Positions 9,938 to 19,731 of a stretch of 64,000 nucleotides of DNA are shown in pieces; the stretch's first letter is position 1; the number at the start of each line of letters is the position of its first letter. The notes under the pieces were generated by a model. It was not told the DNA's origin, made no database searches, and saw only the letters and a program-made list of their open reading frames with translations. Location: positions 1 through 64,000 of the forward strand of contig NZ_SDPT01000004.1 in assembly GCF_004135605.1 (NCBI RefSeq), given 5' to 3'. This stretch comes from Sphingomonas desiccabilis (GTDB lineage: Bacteria > Pseudomonadota > Alphaproteobacteria > Sphingomonadales > Sphingomonadaceae). Position numbers and translations under genes: made by a program.

Positions 9938-11143
9938 ATGAACAAGTTCGGCTTCGAGCAACTGGGGCTGGTCCTGGTCATCGCTTCGCTGGTGGCGATG
10001 CTGTCTCGGCGGATCGGGCTCCCGTACACGGCCGGGCTCGTGCTCGCAGGGATGGCTCTGGCCCTGTTTCCGGCCGGTGCCGATCTGCCGCTGTCGCGCG
10101 AGTTGATCTTCAACGTGTTCCTGCCGCCGCTCATCTTCGAGGCCGCGCTGCAGCTCAAGTGGCGCCGCTTTCGCGAGCAGATGCCGCTGACGGTGGTCCT
10201 CGCCTTTCTGGGCGTCGTCCTCTCGGCCGTTGTAGTCGCTGCCGGGATGCGCTGGGCGTTGGGCTGGAGCTGGCTGGGGGCCGCATTCTTTGGCGTGCTG
10301 ATCGCGGCTACGGACCCGGTGTCGGTGATCGCCGCGTTCAAGGAGATGCGCGCGGAGCCGCGGCTCCGGATCGTGGTCGAGTCCGAAAGCCTCCTCAATG
10401 ACGGTGTCGCAGCGGTTGGCTTCGCGCTCCTCGCCGGCCTTGCAGCGGGTCAGTCGCTCGAGGCGGGATCCGTGGCGGCATCGTTCAGTTGGACGGTGTT
10501 CGGCGGCCTGGTGGCAGGCGCGGCGGTGGCCGGCCTGGTCCTGCTCATCGCCGGCAGGACGGAAGACCATCTGGTCGAGATAACCCTTACCACGATCGCC
10601 GCCTGGGGCTCCTTCCTCGCCGCGGAGCATTTCAATGCCTCCGGCGTGTTCGCCGCACTCACCGCCGGAATGATCGTCGGGAACATAGGCTGGATGGGGT
10701 CCATCTCCGACGCAGGGCGCAGCCATGTGGTCGGCTTCTGGGAATTCGCGGCCTTTCTCGCGAACTCGTGCCTGTTCATCCTGATCGGCAGCCACGAAGC
10801 GCATCAGCCGATCGCGCTCTTCAGCACCGCGCTCGGGCTCGCCATCGTGCTGACGCTTCTTGGCCGAGCAGCCGCTGTTTACCCGCTCGCACTCCTGTTC
10901 CGATCAACGGCGCTGCGGCTGCCGACCACCTACCAGCATGTTCTGGTCTGGGGCGGACTTCGTGGCGCGGTGGGACTGGCGCTCGCGCTGGCCTTGCCCG
11001 AAACGGTCGGGGAACGCGCGGAGATCGTGGTGCTGACGTTCGGCGTCGTCGCCTTCTCCATCTTCGTCCAGGGCCTTACCATGCCGCCCCTGATCCGGCG
11101 CTGGCAGCTCACCCGGCCGGCCGGCACTGCCGACGAGGACTGA
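9938..11143 (+). CDS. Na+/H+ antiporter, CPA1 family
   Basis: 401 residues from ATG 9938 (start chosen because the hydrophobic N-terminus begins right after MNKFGFEQLG; upstream in-frame sequence looks non-coding). About 12 membrane segments. Conserved ion-binding motifs are ATDPVSVIAAFKE in the middle and SESLLNDGVAAVGFAL, both hallmarks of CPA1/NhaP-type exchangers. VWGGLRGAVGLALALALP near the C-terminus is the other family signature. Likely exchanges cytoplasmic Na+ (or K+) for protons at the inner membrane. There is no large cytoplasmic C-terminal regulatory domain. It converges with cyoD. Confidence 0.9.
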   Translation: MNKFGFEQLGLVLVIASLVAMLSRRIGLPYTAGLVLAGMALALFPAGADLPLSRELIFNVFLPPLIFEAALQLKWRRFREQMPLTVVLAFLGVVLSAVVVAAGMRWALGWSWLGAAFFGVLIAATDPVSVIAAFKEMRAEPRLRIVVESESLLNDGVAAVGFALLAGLAAGQSLEAGSVAASFSWTVFGGLVAGAAVAGLVLLIAGRTEDHLVEITLTTIAAWGSFLAAEHFNASGVFAALTAGMIVGNIGWMGSISDAGRSHVVGFWEFAAFLANSCLFILIGSHEAHQPIALFSTALGLAIVLTLLGRAAAVYPLALLFRSTALRLPTTYQHVLVWGGLRGAVGLALALALPETVGERAEIVVLTFGVVAFSIFVQGLTMPPLIRRWQLTRPAGTADED

Positions 11144-11190
11144 GGGTTTCGTCTCCGGCAGCAAGCGCCGGCGGAACGAGGATGTCAGCG

Positions 11191-11218
11191 CGGGGGCATG
11201 CCCCTCGGGGGACGGGGC
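11191..11218. terminator. Candidate bidirectional hairpin between antiporter and cyoD
   Basis: The self-complementary GGGGCATGCCCC is followed directly by CCCCTCGGGG-type complementarity. It sits in the short gap between two convergent genes. No poly-T on either side, so support is structural only. Confidence 0.35.
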
Positions 11219-11230
11219 GTTCCCTTGGGC

Positions 11231-11614
11231 TCAACGCATGTGCTGGGCCATGTCGGCGGGCGCCATGTGCATGTTGTGGTTGAGGTGCGTCATCACCCAC
11301 ACCGACCCGGCGACCACCAGCAGCACGATCAGCACCCCGAAGGCGAGCGCAATGATGTTGTTCGCATTGTCCGGACCGCTCGTCACATGGAGGAAGAAGA
11401 CCAGGTGGACCCCCATCTGCGCCACCGCCAGCACGACGATCGCCACGGGTACCGCGGGGTCCCAGATGACGTCGGTGGACGCGATCCAGAACGACATGGC
11501 AGTTAGCAGCACCGCCAGGAACAGGCCGACGGTATAGCCGGTGGCCCCCTGCGGCCCTTCCGTGTCCGGCGATTCCCCGCCCGGGATCGTGTCGCCATGA
11601 TCGTGGTCGTTCAT
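11231..11614 (-). CDS. cyoD: Cytochrome bo3 ubiquinol oxidase subunit IV
   Basis: 127 residues, three membrane helices after a charged N-terminal tail (MNDHDHGD...). The middle helix contains VVLAVAQMGVHLVFFLHV, the conserved quinol-oxidase subunit IV motif. His/Met-rich end (HNMHMAPADMAQHMR) is typical. It helps assemble CyoB. Its ATG overlaps the stop of cyoC by 4 nt (ATGA), so translation is coupled. Last gene of the cyoABCD operon. Confidence 0.93.
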   Translation of the reverse strand: MNDHDHGDTIPGGESPDTEGPQGATGYTVGLFLAVLLTAMSFWIASTDVIWDPAVPVAIVVLAVAQMGVHLVFFLHVTSGPDNANNIIALAFGVLIVLLVVAGSVWVMTHLNHNMHMAPADMAQHMR

Positions 11615-12309
11615 CCGAGGTTCCCCAGGAGATAGACGATCGAGAACACGCCGACCCAGACGATGTCGAGCGCGTGCCAGAACAAGTTGAAGCACAGGAG
11701 GCGCCGCTCCACCTCCGGCCGGAAGCCGCGCGTGGCGATCTGCGCCATCATGGTTGCCAGCCAGAGCAGGCCGATGCCGACATGGAGGCCATGGAGCCCC
11801 ACCAGCGCGAAGAAGGCCGACAGGAAGGCACTGCGCTGCGGCCCCGCCCCTTCGGCGGCCAGAGCGGCGAACTCCTGCACCTCGATGCCCAGAAACACGA
11901 GGCCCAGAACCCCGGTCGCCGCCAGCCATAGCTGCGTGCTGCGCCCATGGCGACGCGCGGCGGCGATGCTGCCAAGCCCGCAGGTGTAACTGGACAGGAG
12001 CAGGCACCCGGTCTCGATCGCGAGACGCCCACGATCGAAGATCTCGGCGCCGCTGGGGCCGCCCGCGGTCTCGCCCGCCAGCACCGCATAGGCCGCGAAG
12101 AAGGCCGAGAAGAGGACGATGTCGGAGAGCAGGTAGATCCAGAAGCCGTAGCCGACGACGATCCGCTTCGACGCGGGCCCGCCTGCGCCATGGCCGGTCG
12201 CCTCGCCATGATGGCCCCCGTCATTGCCATGGCCGCCACGCCCGCCGCCCAGGGCATAGGGATCATGCGGCGCGCGGAAGCTGGCGGGGTGCGGCGCGGC
12301 GGTGCTCAT
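11611..12309 (-). CDS. cyoC: Cytochrome bo3 ubiquinol oxidase subunit III
   Basis: 232 residues. A Gly/His-rich N-terminus (about residues 15-45) is followed by five membrane helices beginning with [25 protein letters not shown], the standard CyoC/CoxC opening. [14 protein letters not shown] and [21 protein letters not shown] match the family ends. It has no cofactors and stabilises subunit I. It overlaps cyoB and cyoD by 4 nt each. Confidence 0.94.
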   Translation of the reverse strand: MSTAAPHPASFRAPHDPYALGGGRGGHGNDGGHHGEATGHGAGGPASKRIVVGYGFWIYLLSDIVLFSAFFAAYAVLAGETAGGPSGAEIFDRGRLAIETGCLLLSSYTCGLGSIAAARRHGRSTQLWLAATGVLGLVFLGIEVQEFAALAAEGAGPQRSAFLSAFFALVGLHGLHVGIGLLWLATMMAQIATRGFRPEVERRLLCFNLFWHALDIVWVGVFSIVYLLGNLG

Positions 12310-14324
12310 GCCGGGACCTCCCGGTCGCGCTGCGTCTCCAGCCAGGCATGGCGGGCGGCGCGGCGGGCACGGTCGGCCTCTGCCACCACGCTGGCGGGTA
12401 CCTCATACTCCTCCTCCTTGCGCCACGCGAAGACGGCGAAGGTTGCATAGGCGCCGACGAAACCCAGGGCCGCCAGCCACCAGATGTGCCAGATCAGCGC
12501 AAAGCCGATCAGCGTCGCGAAAAAGGCGGTGACGAAGCCGGTGGCACTGTTGCGCGGCATGTGGATCGGTTCATAGCGCGGCTCGGGTCCCAGCCGCTGC
12601 GCCTCGATCGCCTTCTGCTTGATGCCCCAATACACCTCCTCGCCGTGCACGTCGGGCAGCACCGCGAAGTTGAAGAAGGGCGGCGGCGAGGCGGTCGACC
12701 ATTCGAGGCTGCGTCCGTCCCACGGATCGCCGGTCGCATCGCGCAGCCGATCGCGGTGCCGGATGCTGACGACGAGTTGGACAACCTGCGCGGCAACGCC
12801 CAGCATCATGAAGCCGACGCCCCCAAGCGCGACGTGGAGCCACGGCACCCACTCGTCGACCTCAGTGTGCTGGAGGCGCCGGGTCATCCCGTCCAGTCCG
12901 ACGACGTAGAGCGCGCCGAAGGTCAGCACAAAGCCGATCACCGAGGGCCAGAAGGCGATCCTGCCCCATGTCTCGTCGAGCTGGAAGCCGAACGCCTTCG
13001 GGAACCAGTAGGTGTAGCCCGCAAATGCGCCGAACACGACGCCGCCGACGATCACGTTATGGAAATGCGCCACGAGGAACATCGAATTGTGGAGCATGAA
13101 GTCGGCGGGTGGCACCGCCAGCAGCACGCCGGTCATCCCGCCGATCACGAACGTCACCATGAAGGCGAGCGACCACAGCATCGGCGTCGGGAAACGGACG
13201 CGGCCGCCATACATGGTGAAGAGCCAATTGTAGATCTTCACACCCGTGCCGACCGCGATGACCGAGGTGGCGATACCGAAGGCTGCGTTCACGTCCGCCC
13301 CCGCGCCCATGGTGAAGAAATGGTGGAGCCAGACCAGGAACGAGACGACGACGATGAACAAGGTCGCCGCGACCATCGAGCGGTATCCGAACAGCGGCTT
13401 GCCCGAGAAGGTCGAGAACACCTCGCTGAAGATGCCGAACGCAGGCAGGATCAGTATGTAGACCTCCGGGTGCCCCCAGGCCCAGATCAGGTTCACGAAC
13501 ATCATCATGTTGCCGCCGGCATCGTTCGTGAAGAAGTGAAAGCCCATGTACCGGTCGAGCGTCAGCATCGCGAGCGTGGCGGTCAGGATCGGGAAGGCCG
13601 CGACGATCAGCATGTTGGAGCCGAGCGACGTCCAGCAGAACATCGGCATCCGCAGGTACGACATGCCTGGTGCGCGCATCTTCAGGATTGTGGTCACCAG
13701 ATTGACGCCGGACATCAACGTGCCGACGCCCGAGATCTGGATCGCCCACAGATAATAGTCGACCCCGACGCCGGGCGAATAGGTCGTCTCCGACAGCGGT
13801 GCATAGGGCAGCCACCCGGTCCGCGCGAACTCGCCGACGACAAGGCTGACATTGACCAGCAGCGCCCCCGCCGCGGTCAGCCAGAAGCTGACCGAGTTGA
13901 GCGTCGGGAACGCCACGTCCCGCACCCCCAGCTGCAGCGGAATCACGAAGTTCATCAGCCCGATGACGAAGGGCATCGCGCCGAAGAAGATCATGATCGT
14001 CCCGTGCGCGGAAAAGATCTGGTCGTAGTGCTCCGGCGGCAGATAGCCCTGAGCACCTCCGGTCGCCATCGACTGCTGCGTGCGCATCATGATCGCGTCG
14101 ACGAAGCCCCGGATGAGCATCAGAAGCGCCAGCATCGTGTACATAATGCCGATCCGCTTATGATCGACGCTCGTGATCCACTCGCGCCATAGATAGGGCC
14201 AGTGGCCCGCCCGAGTGATCCAGGCCAGCACGCCAAGCATCCCGACCCCAATGGCGCCGGCGGCGACGAGCGGGATGGGCTGGTCAAAAGGAATCGCCGA
14301 CCAGTCGAGTTTACCTAGCATCAT
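12306..14324 (-). CDS. cyoB: Cytochrome bo3 ubiquinol oxidase subunit I
   Basis: 672 residues, about 15 membrane helices, the catalytic haem-copper subunit that reduces O2 to water and pumps protons. Visible active-site elements: [12 protein letters not shown] around residue 285 (CuB His and the cross-linked Tyr) and the LHHFFTMG CuB His pair around residue 334, at the same numbering as E. coli CyoB. The quinol-oxidase-specific N-terminal and C-terminal extra helices are present. A 4-nt ATGA overlap on both sides shows strict operon coupling. No cyoE (haem O synthase) is seen in the window. Confidence 0.97.
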   Translation of the reverse strand: MMLGKLDWSAIPFDQPIPLVAAGAIGVGMLGVLAWITRAGHWPYLWREWITSVDHKRIGIMYTMLALLMLIRGFVDAIMMRTQQSMATGGAQGYLPPEHYDQIFSAHGTIMIFFGAMPFVIGLMNFVIPLQLGVRDVAFPTLNSVSFWLTAAGALLVNVSLVVGEFARTGWLPYAPLSETTYSPGVGVDYYLWAIQISGVGTLMSGVNLVTTILKMRAPGMSYLRMPMFCWTSLGSNMLIVAAFPILTATLAMLTLDRYMGFHFFTNDAGGNMMMFVNLIWAWGHPEVYILILPAFGIFSEVFSTFSGKPLFGYRSMVAATLFIVVVSFLVWLHHFFTMGAGADVNAAFGIATSVIAVGTGVKIYNWLFTMYGGRVRFPTPMLWSLAFMVTFVIGGMTGVLLAVPPADFMLHNSMFLVAHFHNVIVGGVVFGAFAGYTYWFPKAFGFQLDETWGRIAFWPSVIGFVLTFGALYVVGLDGMTRRLQHTEVDEWVPWLHVALGGVGFMMLGVAAQVVQLVVSIRHRDRLRDATGDPWDGRSLEWSTASPPPFFNFAVLPDVHGEEVYWGIKQKAIEAQRLGPEPRYEPIHMPRNSATGFVTAFFATLIGFALIWHIWWLAALGFVGAYATFAVFAWRKEEEYEVPASVVAEADRARRAARHAWLETQRDREVPA

Positions 14325-15250
14325 CTGATCTCCGGCGTTCCGGGCGACACGTGCGGGTCGCCGCCGCGACCCTCTTGCGGGCCGGGTGCGGGCTTCAGCC
14401 GCTGCATCACGATCGCCTCGAACAGCCCGGGCTGTGCGGCGCGATAGCTGTAGGGGCGCACGTCCTGACTCTGCTGCGCCAGCGCGGTATAGGCAGGGGC
14501 ATCGAGCACCGGCCCCGCCCCCTGCGTCCGCGCGACCCAGGTGGCGAAGTCTGCCGCCGGCATCGCGTCGACCGCGAAGTTCATGTCGGAAAAGCCGTCG
14601 CCGCTATAATGCGCCGACTGGCCATAGACGCGGCCTGCCCGATCCGCGCGCAGGTTCACCTGCGTCTCCATGCCGTTCATCGTGTAGATCATCGATCCAA
14701 GCCGCGGCACGAAGAAGGTGTTCATGACGCTGGCCGAGGTCAGCCGGAACCGCACCGGGACGCCGACGGGCAGCACCAGCCTGTTGACCGTGGCCACCCC
14801 TTGGCCCGGATAGATGAACAACCATTTCCAGTCGAGCGAGACGACCTGCACCTCCAGCGGCGGGGCGGTCTGCCCGGCTGCAGCCTTGACCGGGCGGCGC
14901 GGGTCGAGATCGTGGCTGCCGACCCAGATCACGCCGCCCAGGAACAGGATGACGAGGATCGGGATCGACCAGACGATCATCTCGACCCGGCCGGAATAGA
15001 CGAAGGTCGGGCGATACCGTGCCCGCGGATTGCCGGCGCGGAACCACCAGGCGAACGCCAGCGTGGCGAGGATCGTCGGCACCACGATCGCCAGCATGAT
15101 TGCGAGCGCGTTGTAGAGGATTTGCCGGTTGGCGGCGGCGATCGGCCCGTCAGGCGCGAGGATGCTGGCGGGTGAGCATGCCGAAAGCGCCAGCAGGATG
15201 GCGGGGGCGAGGAGCCGGACAGCCCATCCCCCCCGCTTCCGCAGAAGCAA
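14321..15250 (-). CDS. cyoA: Cytochrome bo3 ubiquinol oxidase subunit II
   Basis: Quinol oxidase subunit II, a lipoprotein with two membrane helices and a periplasmic cupredoxin domain without the CuA ligands. The frame is open up to 15352 (TTG at 15352, GTG at 15346), but the segment before 15250 is proline/arginine-rich and unlike a signal. A TTG at 15250 gives a compact lipoprotein signal with RKR, a hydrophobic run and the lipobox LSAC (Cys25), about 309 residues, so it is preferred. Family blocks: [57 protein letters not shown]. The exact start is uncertain; identity is not. Followed by cyoBCD. Confidence 0.92.
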   Translation of the reverse strand: MLLRKRGGWAVRLLAPAILLALSACSPASILAPDGPIAAANRQILYNALAIMLAIVVPTILATLAFAWWFRAGNPRARYRPTFVYSGRVEMIVWSIPILVILFLGGVIWVGSHDLDPRRPVKAAAGQTAPPLEVQVVSLDWKWLFIYPGQGVATVNRLVLPVGVPVRFRLTSASVMNTFFVPRLGSMIYTMNGMETQVNLRADRAGRVYGQSAHYSGDGFSDMNFAVDAMPAADFATWVARTQGAGPVLDAPAYTALAQQSQDVRPYSYRAAQPGLFEAIVMQRLKPAPGPQEGRGGDPHVSPGTPEIR

Positions 15251-15348
15251 TGACCGATGCGGTCTTGGTGCGGTGTATGCCGGGGCGCGCTCGGCACGAC
15301 GGCACTCGCCCCTGGTGCGTGCACCGAGGCGAGCCGTTCCCGCCACTC

Positions 15349-15609
15349 TCAAGCTGCCACTTCTTGCCGGAAGAGTTCAAGCCCGCGGCTCGCCAGGGCC
15401 ATGGTCGCCGCGTTGGTGCTGCCGCTGACGATATTGGGCATGATCGAAGCACCGATGACTCGCAAATTGCGCACGCCGCGCACGCGCAATCGCGGGTCGA
15501 CCACGGAGGGGCTCGCCAGGCGACCCGCGAGAAGGCACCCCGCCGGCCCTGCCCCTACGATGATGACGTGATGGATATCGCGTCGGCCAGGACGGGAACC
15601 GGTTGCCAT
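15349..15609 (-). pseudogene. GMC oxidoreductase with nearly the whole middle deleted
   Basis: An 86-residue frame with its own ATG and an upstream AAGGGTGAAGG. It begins with the FAD dinucleotide-binding loop (HVIIVGAGPAGCLLAGRLA) and jumps straight into the C-terminal GMC signature (VDPRLRVRGVRNLRVIGAS, then IMPNIVSGSTNAATMAL). In intact glucose-methanol-choline oxidoreductases these two blocks are separated by roughly 450-500 residues. The join keeps the reading frame, so a short protein could still be made, but without a substrate domain it cannot be an enzyme. It lies just upstream of cyoA. Confidence 0.8.
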
Positions 15610-15924
15610 AACGCATTCACCTTCACCCTTCTTGCGACGATTCTTGTCGATCCCGGATGGCGGGCGTGCAACCTCATAAGTTAGACAAGGATATCCGAAT
15701 TGCCGCCATTCCAACAATTAACCGAGTTATCGCGCGGAGGGGTGATAAACAGCACTTCCCTGCTGCTCATCCACAGGCCAAATAACCGCGCCCACGCCGA
15801 AGGCGATCAGCGCCTCGACAAGATTTTACGCACCGTTGCTCCCCATCCTGTGGCTCCTGATCGCTTTGCTCGCCTGCCAAGTCTGAACTGCCCGCCTGGC
15901 GTGCCGTTCCAGGTTCCAGACGAT
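15610..15924. other. No gene recognised
   Basis: Sequence between two oxidoreductase remnants. A short minus-strand frame with a hydrophobic LVEALIAFGVGAVIW segment ends near 15740, but it has no start, ribosome site or family match. Probably decayed DNA. Confidence 0.3.
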
Positions 15925-16170
15925 TCAGTCGCTCGCGAAAGTACGGGGCAGAAGGTTCTGGAAGATCTCGCGCTCGACGAATGCCTGCTGTATCCGGGTG
16001 CCGCGGCTCGCCTTCGCCCGCCGGCCTCTCGCCCGTCGTGATCTCGCCATTTGCAAGGCGGCGAGCACGAAGCAGGACGGCACCCGCTTCCCGTCAGTCA
16101 GCACGGTGCAGGCACTGCACTGGCCGCGGCCACAGCCCTTTGGCGCGCGTATGGCCGACATGTTTGCCAA
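15925..16170 (-). pseudogene. [2Fe-2S] subunit remnant of a xanthine-dehydrogenase-type oxidoreductase
   Basis: The frame contains KGCGRGQCSACTVLTDGKRV followed by PSCFVLAAL. This is the plant-ferredoxin [2Fe-2S] cysteine pattern (C-x4-C-x2-C-x11-13-C) of the small subunit of molybdenum hydroxylases (isoquinoline/aldehyde/xanthine oxidoreductase). A later piece, RIQQAFVEREIFQ, corresponds to the family block HPMQAAFVEHDGFQ, but the second cluster cysteines (CGYCTPGQ) are gone. Both ends are missing. It is a degraded fragment adjacent to the GMC remnant. Confidence 0.65.
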
Positions 16171-16568
16171 CGCGCCGGGCAGAACGACCGGCGGGATCGA
16201 CCGAGAGCAGGTGGTTCGGCAAATCCAGCCAAGACCGCCCGATGTTAGCGCTGTTCAGAAGGCCAGCCGCAAAAGGACCGTCTCCGATTTGCGTTAGAAG
16301 AGGCGACCTGGGCTCCTACCGCGGCTCGGATGGCTTCATACCGTCGCGGCCTGCCAAGCCCGGCAGGGGGATTGCCTGAACCGACGCGTCGTGCCGGAGC
16401 AAGCAGGTGGCCCTGCGCAGAGCAGCGCGTCTGCTATAGCATGCACACCGGCTGCCGTTCGAATGTGCCTGAGCGCCTGTCAGCAGCACCCAAATACTTT
16501 GCCGGTCAAAGCCATTCATGGAACGGATGCATGCTCCGTCCATTCACGCGTTCGTGAGGAGCGCGAGC
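16171..16568. other. No gene recognised
   Basis: No supported coding frame on either strand. The last 20 nt carry the GAGGAG ribosome site of the next small gene. Confidence 0.35.
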
Positions 16569-16784
16569 ATGACCACGACCAAGCACGGCAAGTCCGAAGG
16601 CGAAGGCCCGTTCACCAGCGACTTGGAGGATGATCCCGGCATCGGCCAGTCTCCTGGGCTGCTGCGCACCGGTGCAGATCCGGACGCGCTCGAAGCAGAC
16701 AACACGCAGGAAGGCGACGTCGAGAATGACGCCGGCGTCCATGGCGAAGCACGCAAGGGCGATCTCGGCCGATCGAACCCATAG
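16569..16784 (+). CDS. Small acidic hydrophilic protein of unknown function
   Basis: 71 residues, starting MTTTKHGKSEGEGPFTSDLE. GAGGAG at 16555-16560 is well placed before the ATG. The product is rich in Asp, Glu, Gly and Asn with almost no hydrophobic core, so it is probably intrinsically disordered. No cysteines, no signal peptide and no recognised domain. It lies 127 nt upstream of the glucose dehydrogenase gene in the same orientation. Looks like the small stress-associated disordered proteins common in sphingomonads, but this is only an impression. Confidence 0.55.
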   Translation: MTTTKHGKSEGEGPFTSDLEDDPGIGQSPGLLRTGADPDALEADNTQEGDVENDAGVHGEARKGDLGRSNP

Positions 16785-16911
16785 CTGATCTTGGGCCTCC
16801 GGTCCCAGGTCCCTTGCAGCAACTCAAACTTCGATCCGACCGGAAAGGGCGCTGCGCGCTGGCGAAGCAGCACAGCTTGCGTGGCAACGGTCGTCGTGAA
16901 GGAGCCCCGTC

Positions 16912-19374
16912 GTGACCGACTCCAGAACCTCTTCCTTTGGCAGTCCCCCTTCGCGAGTGCAGGCGGGTCCAGAGACACGCCGGTGGGGTAGCTGGGGTTC
17001 GATCGTCGTCGGCGCCGTGATCGCGCTGATCGGACTGATCCTGGCGGCGGGAGGCGCGTGGCTCGCCGTGCTGGGCGGGTCCCTCTATTATCTCATCGTC
17101 GGCCTAGCCATGGTGCTGGCAGGCGCCCTGCTCATCAAGGGGCGACTTGCGGGCGGCTGGCTGTATCTCGGCATCGTCGCCGTCACCTTCATCTGGGCCT
17201 GGTGGGAATCGGGTCCGGACGCCTGGGCGCTGGTGCCGCGGATCGTCGCGCCCGTCGTGCTGCTGGTCGCCGTGCTGCTCGTGATGCCGACGCTGAGCTG
17301 GCGGCGTAACCGCTGGCAGCTGGCGCTGGGCGGCGTGGCGGCGGCGGTGCTGGTCACTGGGGTGAACCTGTGGGTGGCAGACGCCAATGCGCCCAATCCG
17401 ATCTGGAGCCAGCTGCCCGCACCCGGCACCGCCGGGATGGCGGATCCGTCCGGTCAGCAGGTCGGCGCCGACTGGCCGGCCTATGGCGGCACGTACAGCG
17501 CCCGGCGCTACTCGCCGCTGGCGCAGATCAATCCGGCAAACGTCGGCAAGCTGGAGCGGGCGTGGGTAATCCACACCGGCGACCTGCCGAAGTCCGAGAA
17601 GATCCGGAACACCTATGGCGCGGAGACGACGCCGCTGAAGATCGGCGACACGCTCTATCTGTGCACCCCCAAGAATATCATGATCGCGCTGGAGGCGGCG
17701 ACGGGCCGGGAGCGCTGGCGCTACGATCCCAAGGTGCCGGACGAGGCGATCCCTTATACCGCAGCGTGCCGCGGCGTCGTCTATTATGCGGTTCCGGGCA
17801 TGGCAGCCGACCAGGCTTGTGCGACCCGGATCATCGAAGGCACGCTGGACGCGCGCCTGATCGCCGTGGATGCACGCAGCGGCCGGCTCTGCCCGGATTT
17901 CGGCACCAACGGCCAGACGGACGCGAAGGTCGGCATGGGAGAGGTGCCGCCGGGCTTCGTGTCGATCAATTCGCCGCCCACGCTGGTGCGCGGGGTGCTA
18001 GTGACCGGGCATCAGGTCCTCGATGGACAGGACCGCTGGGCGCCTTCTGGCGTGATCCAGGGCTTCGACGCGCGCACCGGTCAGCTGCGCTGGGCGTGGG
18101 ACATGATGAACCCGCAGTGGAGCGGCTATCCGCCCGAGGGCCAGACCTGGGCACGCGGCACCCCCAACATGTGGACGATCGCGTCGGGCGACGAGCAGTT
18201 GGGTCTGGTCTATCTTCCGATGGGCAATGCGGCGGTGGATTATTATTCCAGCCTGCGCCGACCCGAGGAGAAGCGGTTCGCAACCTCGCTGGTCGCGATC
18301 GACGTGACCACCGGCAAGCCCCGCTGGCGCTTCCAGGCGGTGCGCAACGACGTCTGGGACTATGACTTCGGCGCGCAGGCGACGCTGGTCGATTTCAAAG
18401 GCACCCCGGCGCTGGTGTTGCCGTCGAAGCAGGGCGACATCTATGTGCTGGACCGGCGTAACGGCCGCGCGCTGACGCCGGTGGGGGAGATCCGTGCCCC
18501 CTCCGGCGGCGTCGAGCCGGAGCAGCGCGCCGCCACGCAGCCGGTGTCGCTGTGGCACACGCTGCGCAAGCCCGACCTGACCGAGCGCGATATGTGGGGC
18601 ATGTCGCCGATAGACCAGATGATCTGCCGCATCCAGTACCGCAAGGCGAGCTACAAGGGCTTCTTCACGCCGCCCGAGGCCGGGCGTCACTCGATCGAAT
18701 ACCCCGGCTATAACGGCGGCACCGATTGGGGCGGCATCGCGATCGACCCGCAGCGCGGGGTGATCGTCGCCAACTACAACGACATGCCCAACTACGTCAC
18801 GCTGGTGCCCCGCGCCGAGGCGAACAAGCGGGGCTGGGCGCCGCGCGATCAGGCGCGCGGTGAGATCGGCGGCGCGGAGGGTGCCGGCGATCCGCAGGCG
18901 AACACGCCCTATGCGGTCGACGTGAATGCCGGCTGGCGCAATAAATTCTGGCCTTTCTCGAAGAACGGCACCGGTATGCTGTGCAAGGAGCCCCCCTATG
19001 GCGGCATCCGGGCGATCAACATGGCCGACGGCAAGATCATCTGGGACCGTGCATTCGGGACCGCACGCACCAACGGGCCGTTTGGTATCCCCTCGATGCT
19101 GCCCTTCACCATCGGCACGCCCAACAACGGTGGCGCGGTGGTGACCGCCGGCGGACTGGTGTTCATCGCCGCAGCCACGGACAATCTGATCCGAGCGATC
19201 GACCTGCGCACCGGCAAGACGATCTGGCAGGATGTGCTGCCGGGCGGCGGCCAGGCGACGCCGATGACCTATGAAGCGAACGGCAAGCAGTATCTGGTGA
19301 TCATGGCGGGCGGACACCACTTCATGGAAACGCCAGTCAGCGACGCGCTGATCGCCTATGCGCTGCCCGATTGA
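16912..19374 (+). CDS. gcd: Membrane-bound PQQ-dependent glucose/quinate/shikimate dehydrogenase
   Basis: 820 residues, GTG start with GAAGGAG upstream. Residues about 20-150 form five membrane helices; from about 170 on is an eight-bladed PQQ propeller in the periplasm (DWPAYGGTYSARRYSPLAQI opening, then repeated W-type docking motifs such as TGRERWRYDP, GKPRWRFQAVRNDVWDYDFG and DLRTGKTIWQDVLPGGGQAT). The family oxidises glucose to gluconolactone, or quinate/shikimate, and passes electrons to ubiquinone. The mix of family features does not decide between glucose and quinate. With the nearby bo3 oxidase it could form a short periplasmic respiratory chain. A double hairpin follows the stop. 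Confidence 0.93.
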   Translation: MTDSRTSSFGSPPSRVQAGPETRRWGSWGSIVVGAVIALIGLILAAGGAWLAVLGGSLYYLIVGLAMVLAGALLIKGRLAGGWLYLGIVAVTFIWAWWESGPDAWALVPRIVAPVVLLVAVLLVMPTLSWRRNRWQLALGGVAAAVLVTGVNLWVADANAPNPIWSQLPAPGTAGMADPSGQQVGADWPAYGGTYSARRYSPLAQINPANVGKLERAWVIHTGDLPKSEKIRNTYGAETTPLKIGDTLYLCTPKNIMIALEAATGRERWRYDPKVPDEAIPYTAACRGVVYYAVPGMAADQACATRIIEGTLDARLIAVDARSGRLCPDFGTNGQTDAKVGMGEVPPGFVSINSPPTLVRGVLVTGHQVLDGQDRWAPSGVIQGFDARTGQLRWAWDMMNPQWSGYPPEGQTWARGTPNMWTIASGDEQLGLVYLPMGNAAVDYYSSLRRPEEKRFATSLVAIDVTTGKPRWRFQAVRNDVWDYDFGAQATLVDFKGTPALVLPSKQGDIYVLDRRNGRALTPVGEIRAPSGGVEPEQRAATQPVSLWHTLRKPDLTERDMWGMSPIDQMICRIQYRKASYKGFFTPPEAGRHSIEYPGYNGGTDWGGIAIDPQRGVIVANYNDMPNYVTLVPRAEANKRGWAPRDQARGEIGGAEGAGDPQANTPYAVDVNAGWRNKFWPFSKNGTGMLCKEPPYGGIRAINMADGKIIWDRAFGTARTNGPFGIPSMLPFTIGTPNNGGAVVTAGGLVFIAAATDNLIRAIDLRTGKTIWQDVLPGGGQATPMTYEANGKQYLVIMAGGHHFMETPVSDALIAYALPD

Positions 19375-19376
19375 GG

Positions 19377-19431
19377 CAGCTGCCCGGGAGCAGGACGCGA
19401 AGCGCACCCTGCTCCCGGCGACGGGCAGCTG
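19377..19431 (+). terminator. Nested hairpin after the PQQ dehydrogenase
   Basis: Outer arms CAGCTGCCC and GGGCAGCTG enclose inner arms GGGAGCAGG and CCTGCTCCC. The structure begins 2 nt after the stop codon and could fold into a long two-part stem. No T run. Confidence 0.6.
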
Positions 19432-19731
19432 GTGCCCCGGCAGGTACCAAGACCGACAGAATGCAAGTTTGGCGGCGTATCGTTCCGCTCCTACCCGTGG
19501 ATCCGACCTAGCTCGGCTTTCGCCGGATCCGGTAATCGGGCGGAATCCCATACGAGGGGAGCATGCGAGCCCTGCTCCCCTCTTCTCCCAGTTGGTCGGC
19601 TGCAGCCACATCCCGCGCGATCCGCACGGCAGCTAGAACGCATCCGGCGAGAACGGGCCTGCCCGCCCCCCCGACACCCGCATGAAGGGGACCATGTAAG
19701 TCCGATGCGGTAGCTGGCCGACCTGCCTGAC
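19432..19731. other. Intergenic, nothing recognised
   Basis: Gap between two convergent genes with no supported coding frame or RNA structure beyond the hairpin at its left edge. Confidence 0.35.

Noticed and set aside
11754..14192. 812-residue open frame antisense to cyoBC
   Set aside because: The opposite strand has unmistakable CyoB and CyoC sequence; the antisense product is Arg/His/Asp-rich and has no motif.
17998..19611. 537-residue frame antisense to the PQQ dehydrogenase
   Set aside because: Shadow of the dehydrogenase codons; no motif or ribosome site.
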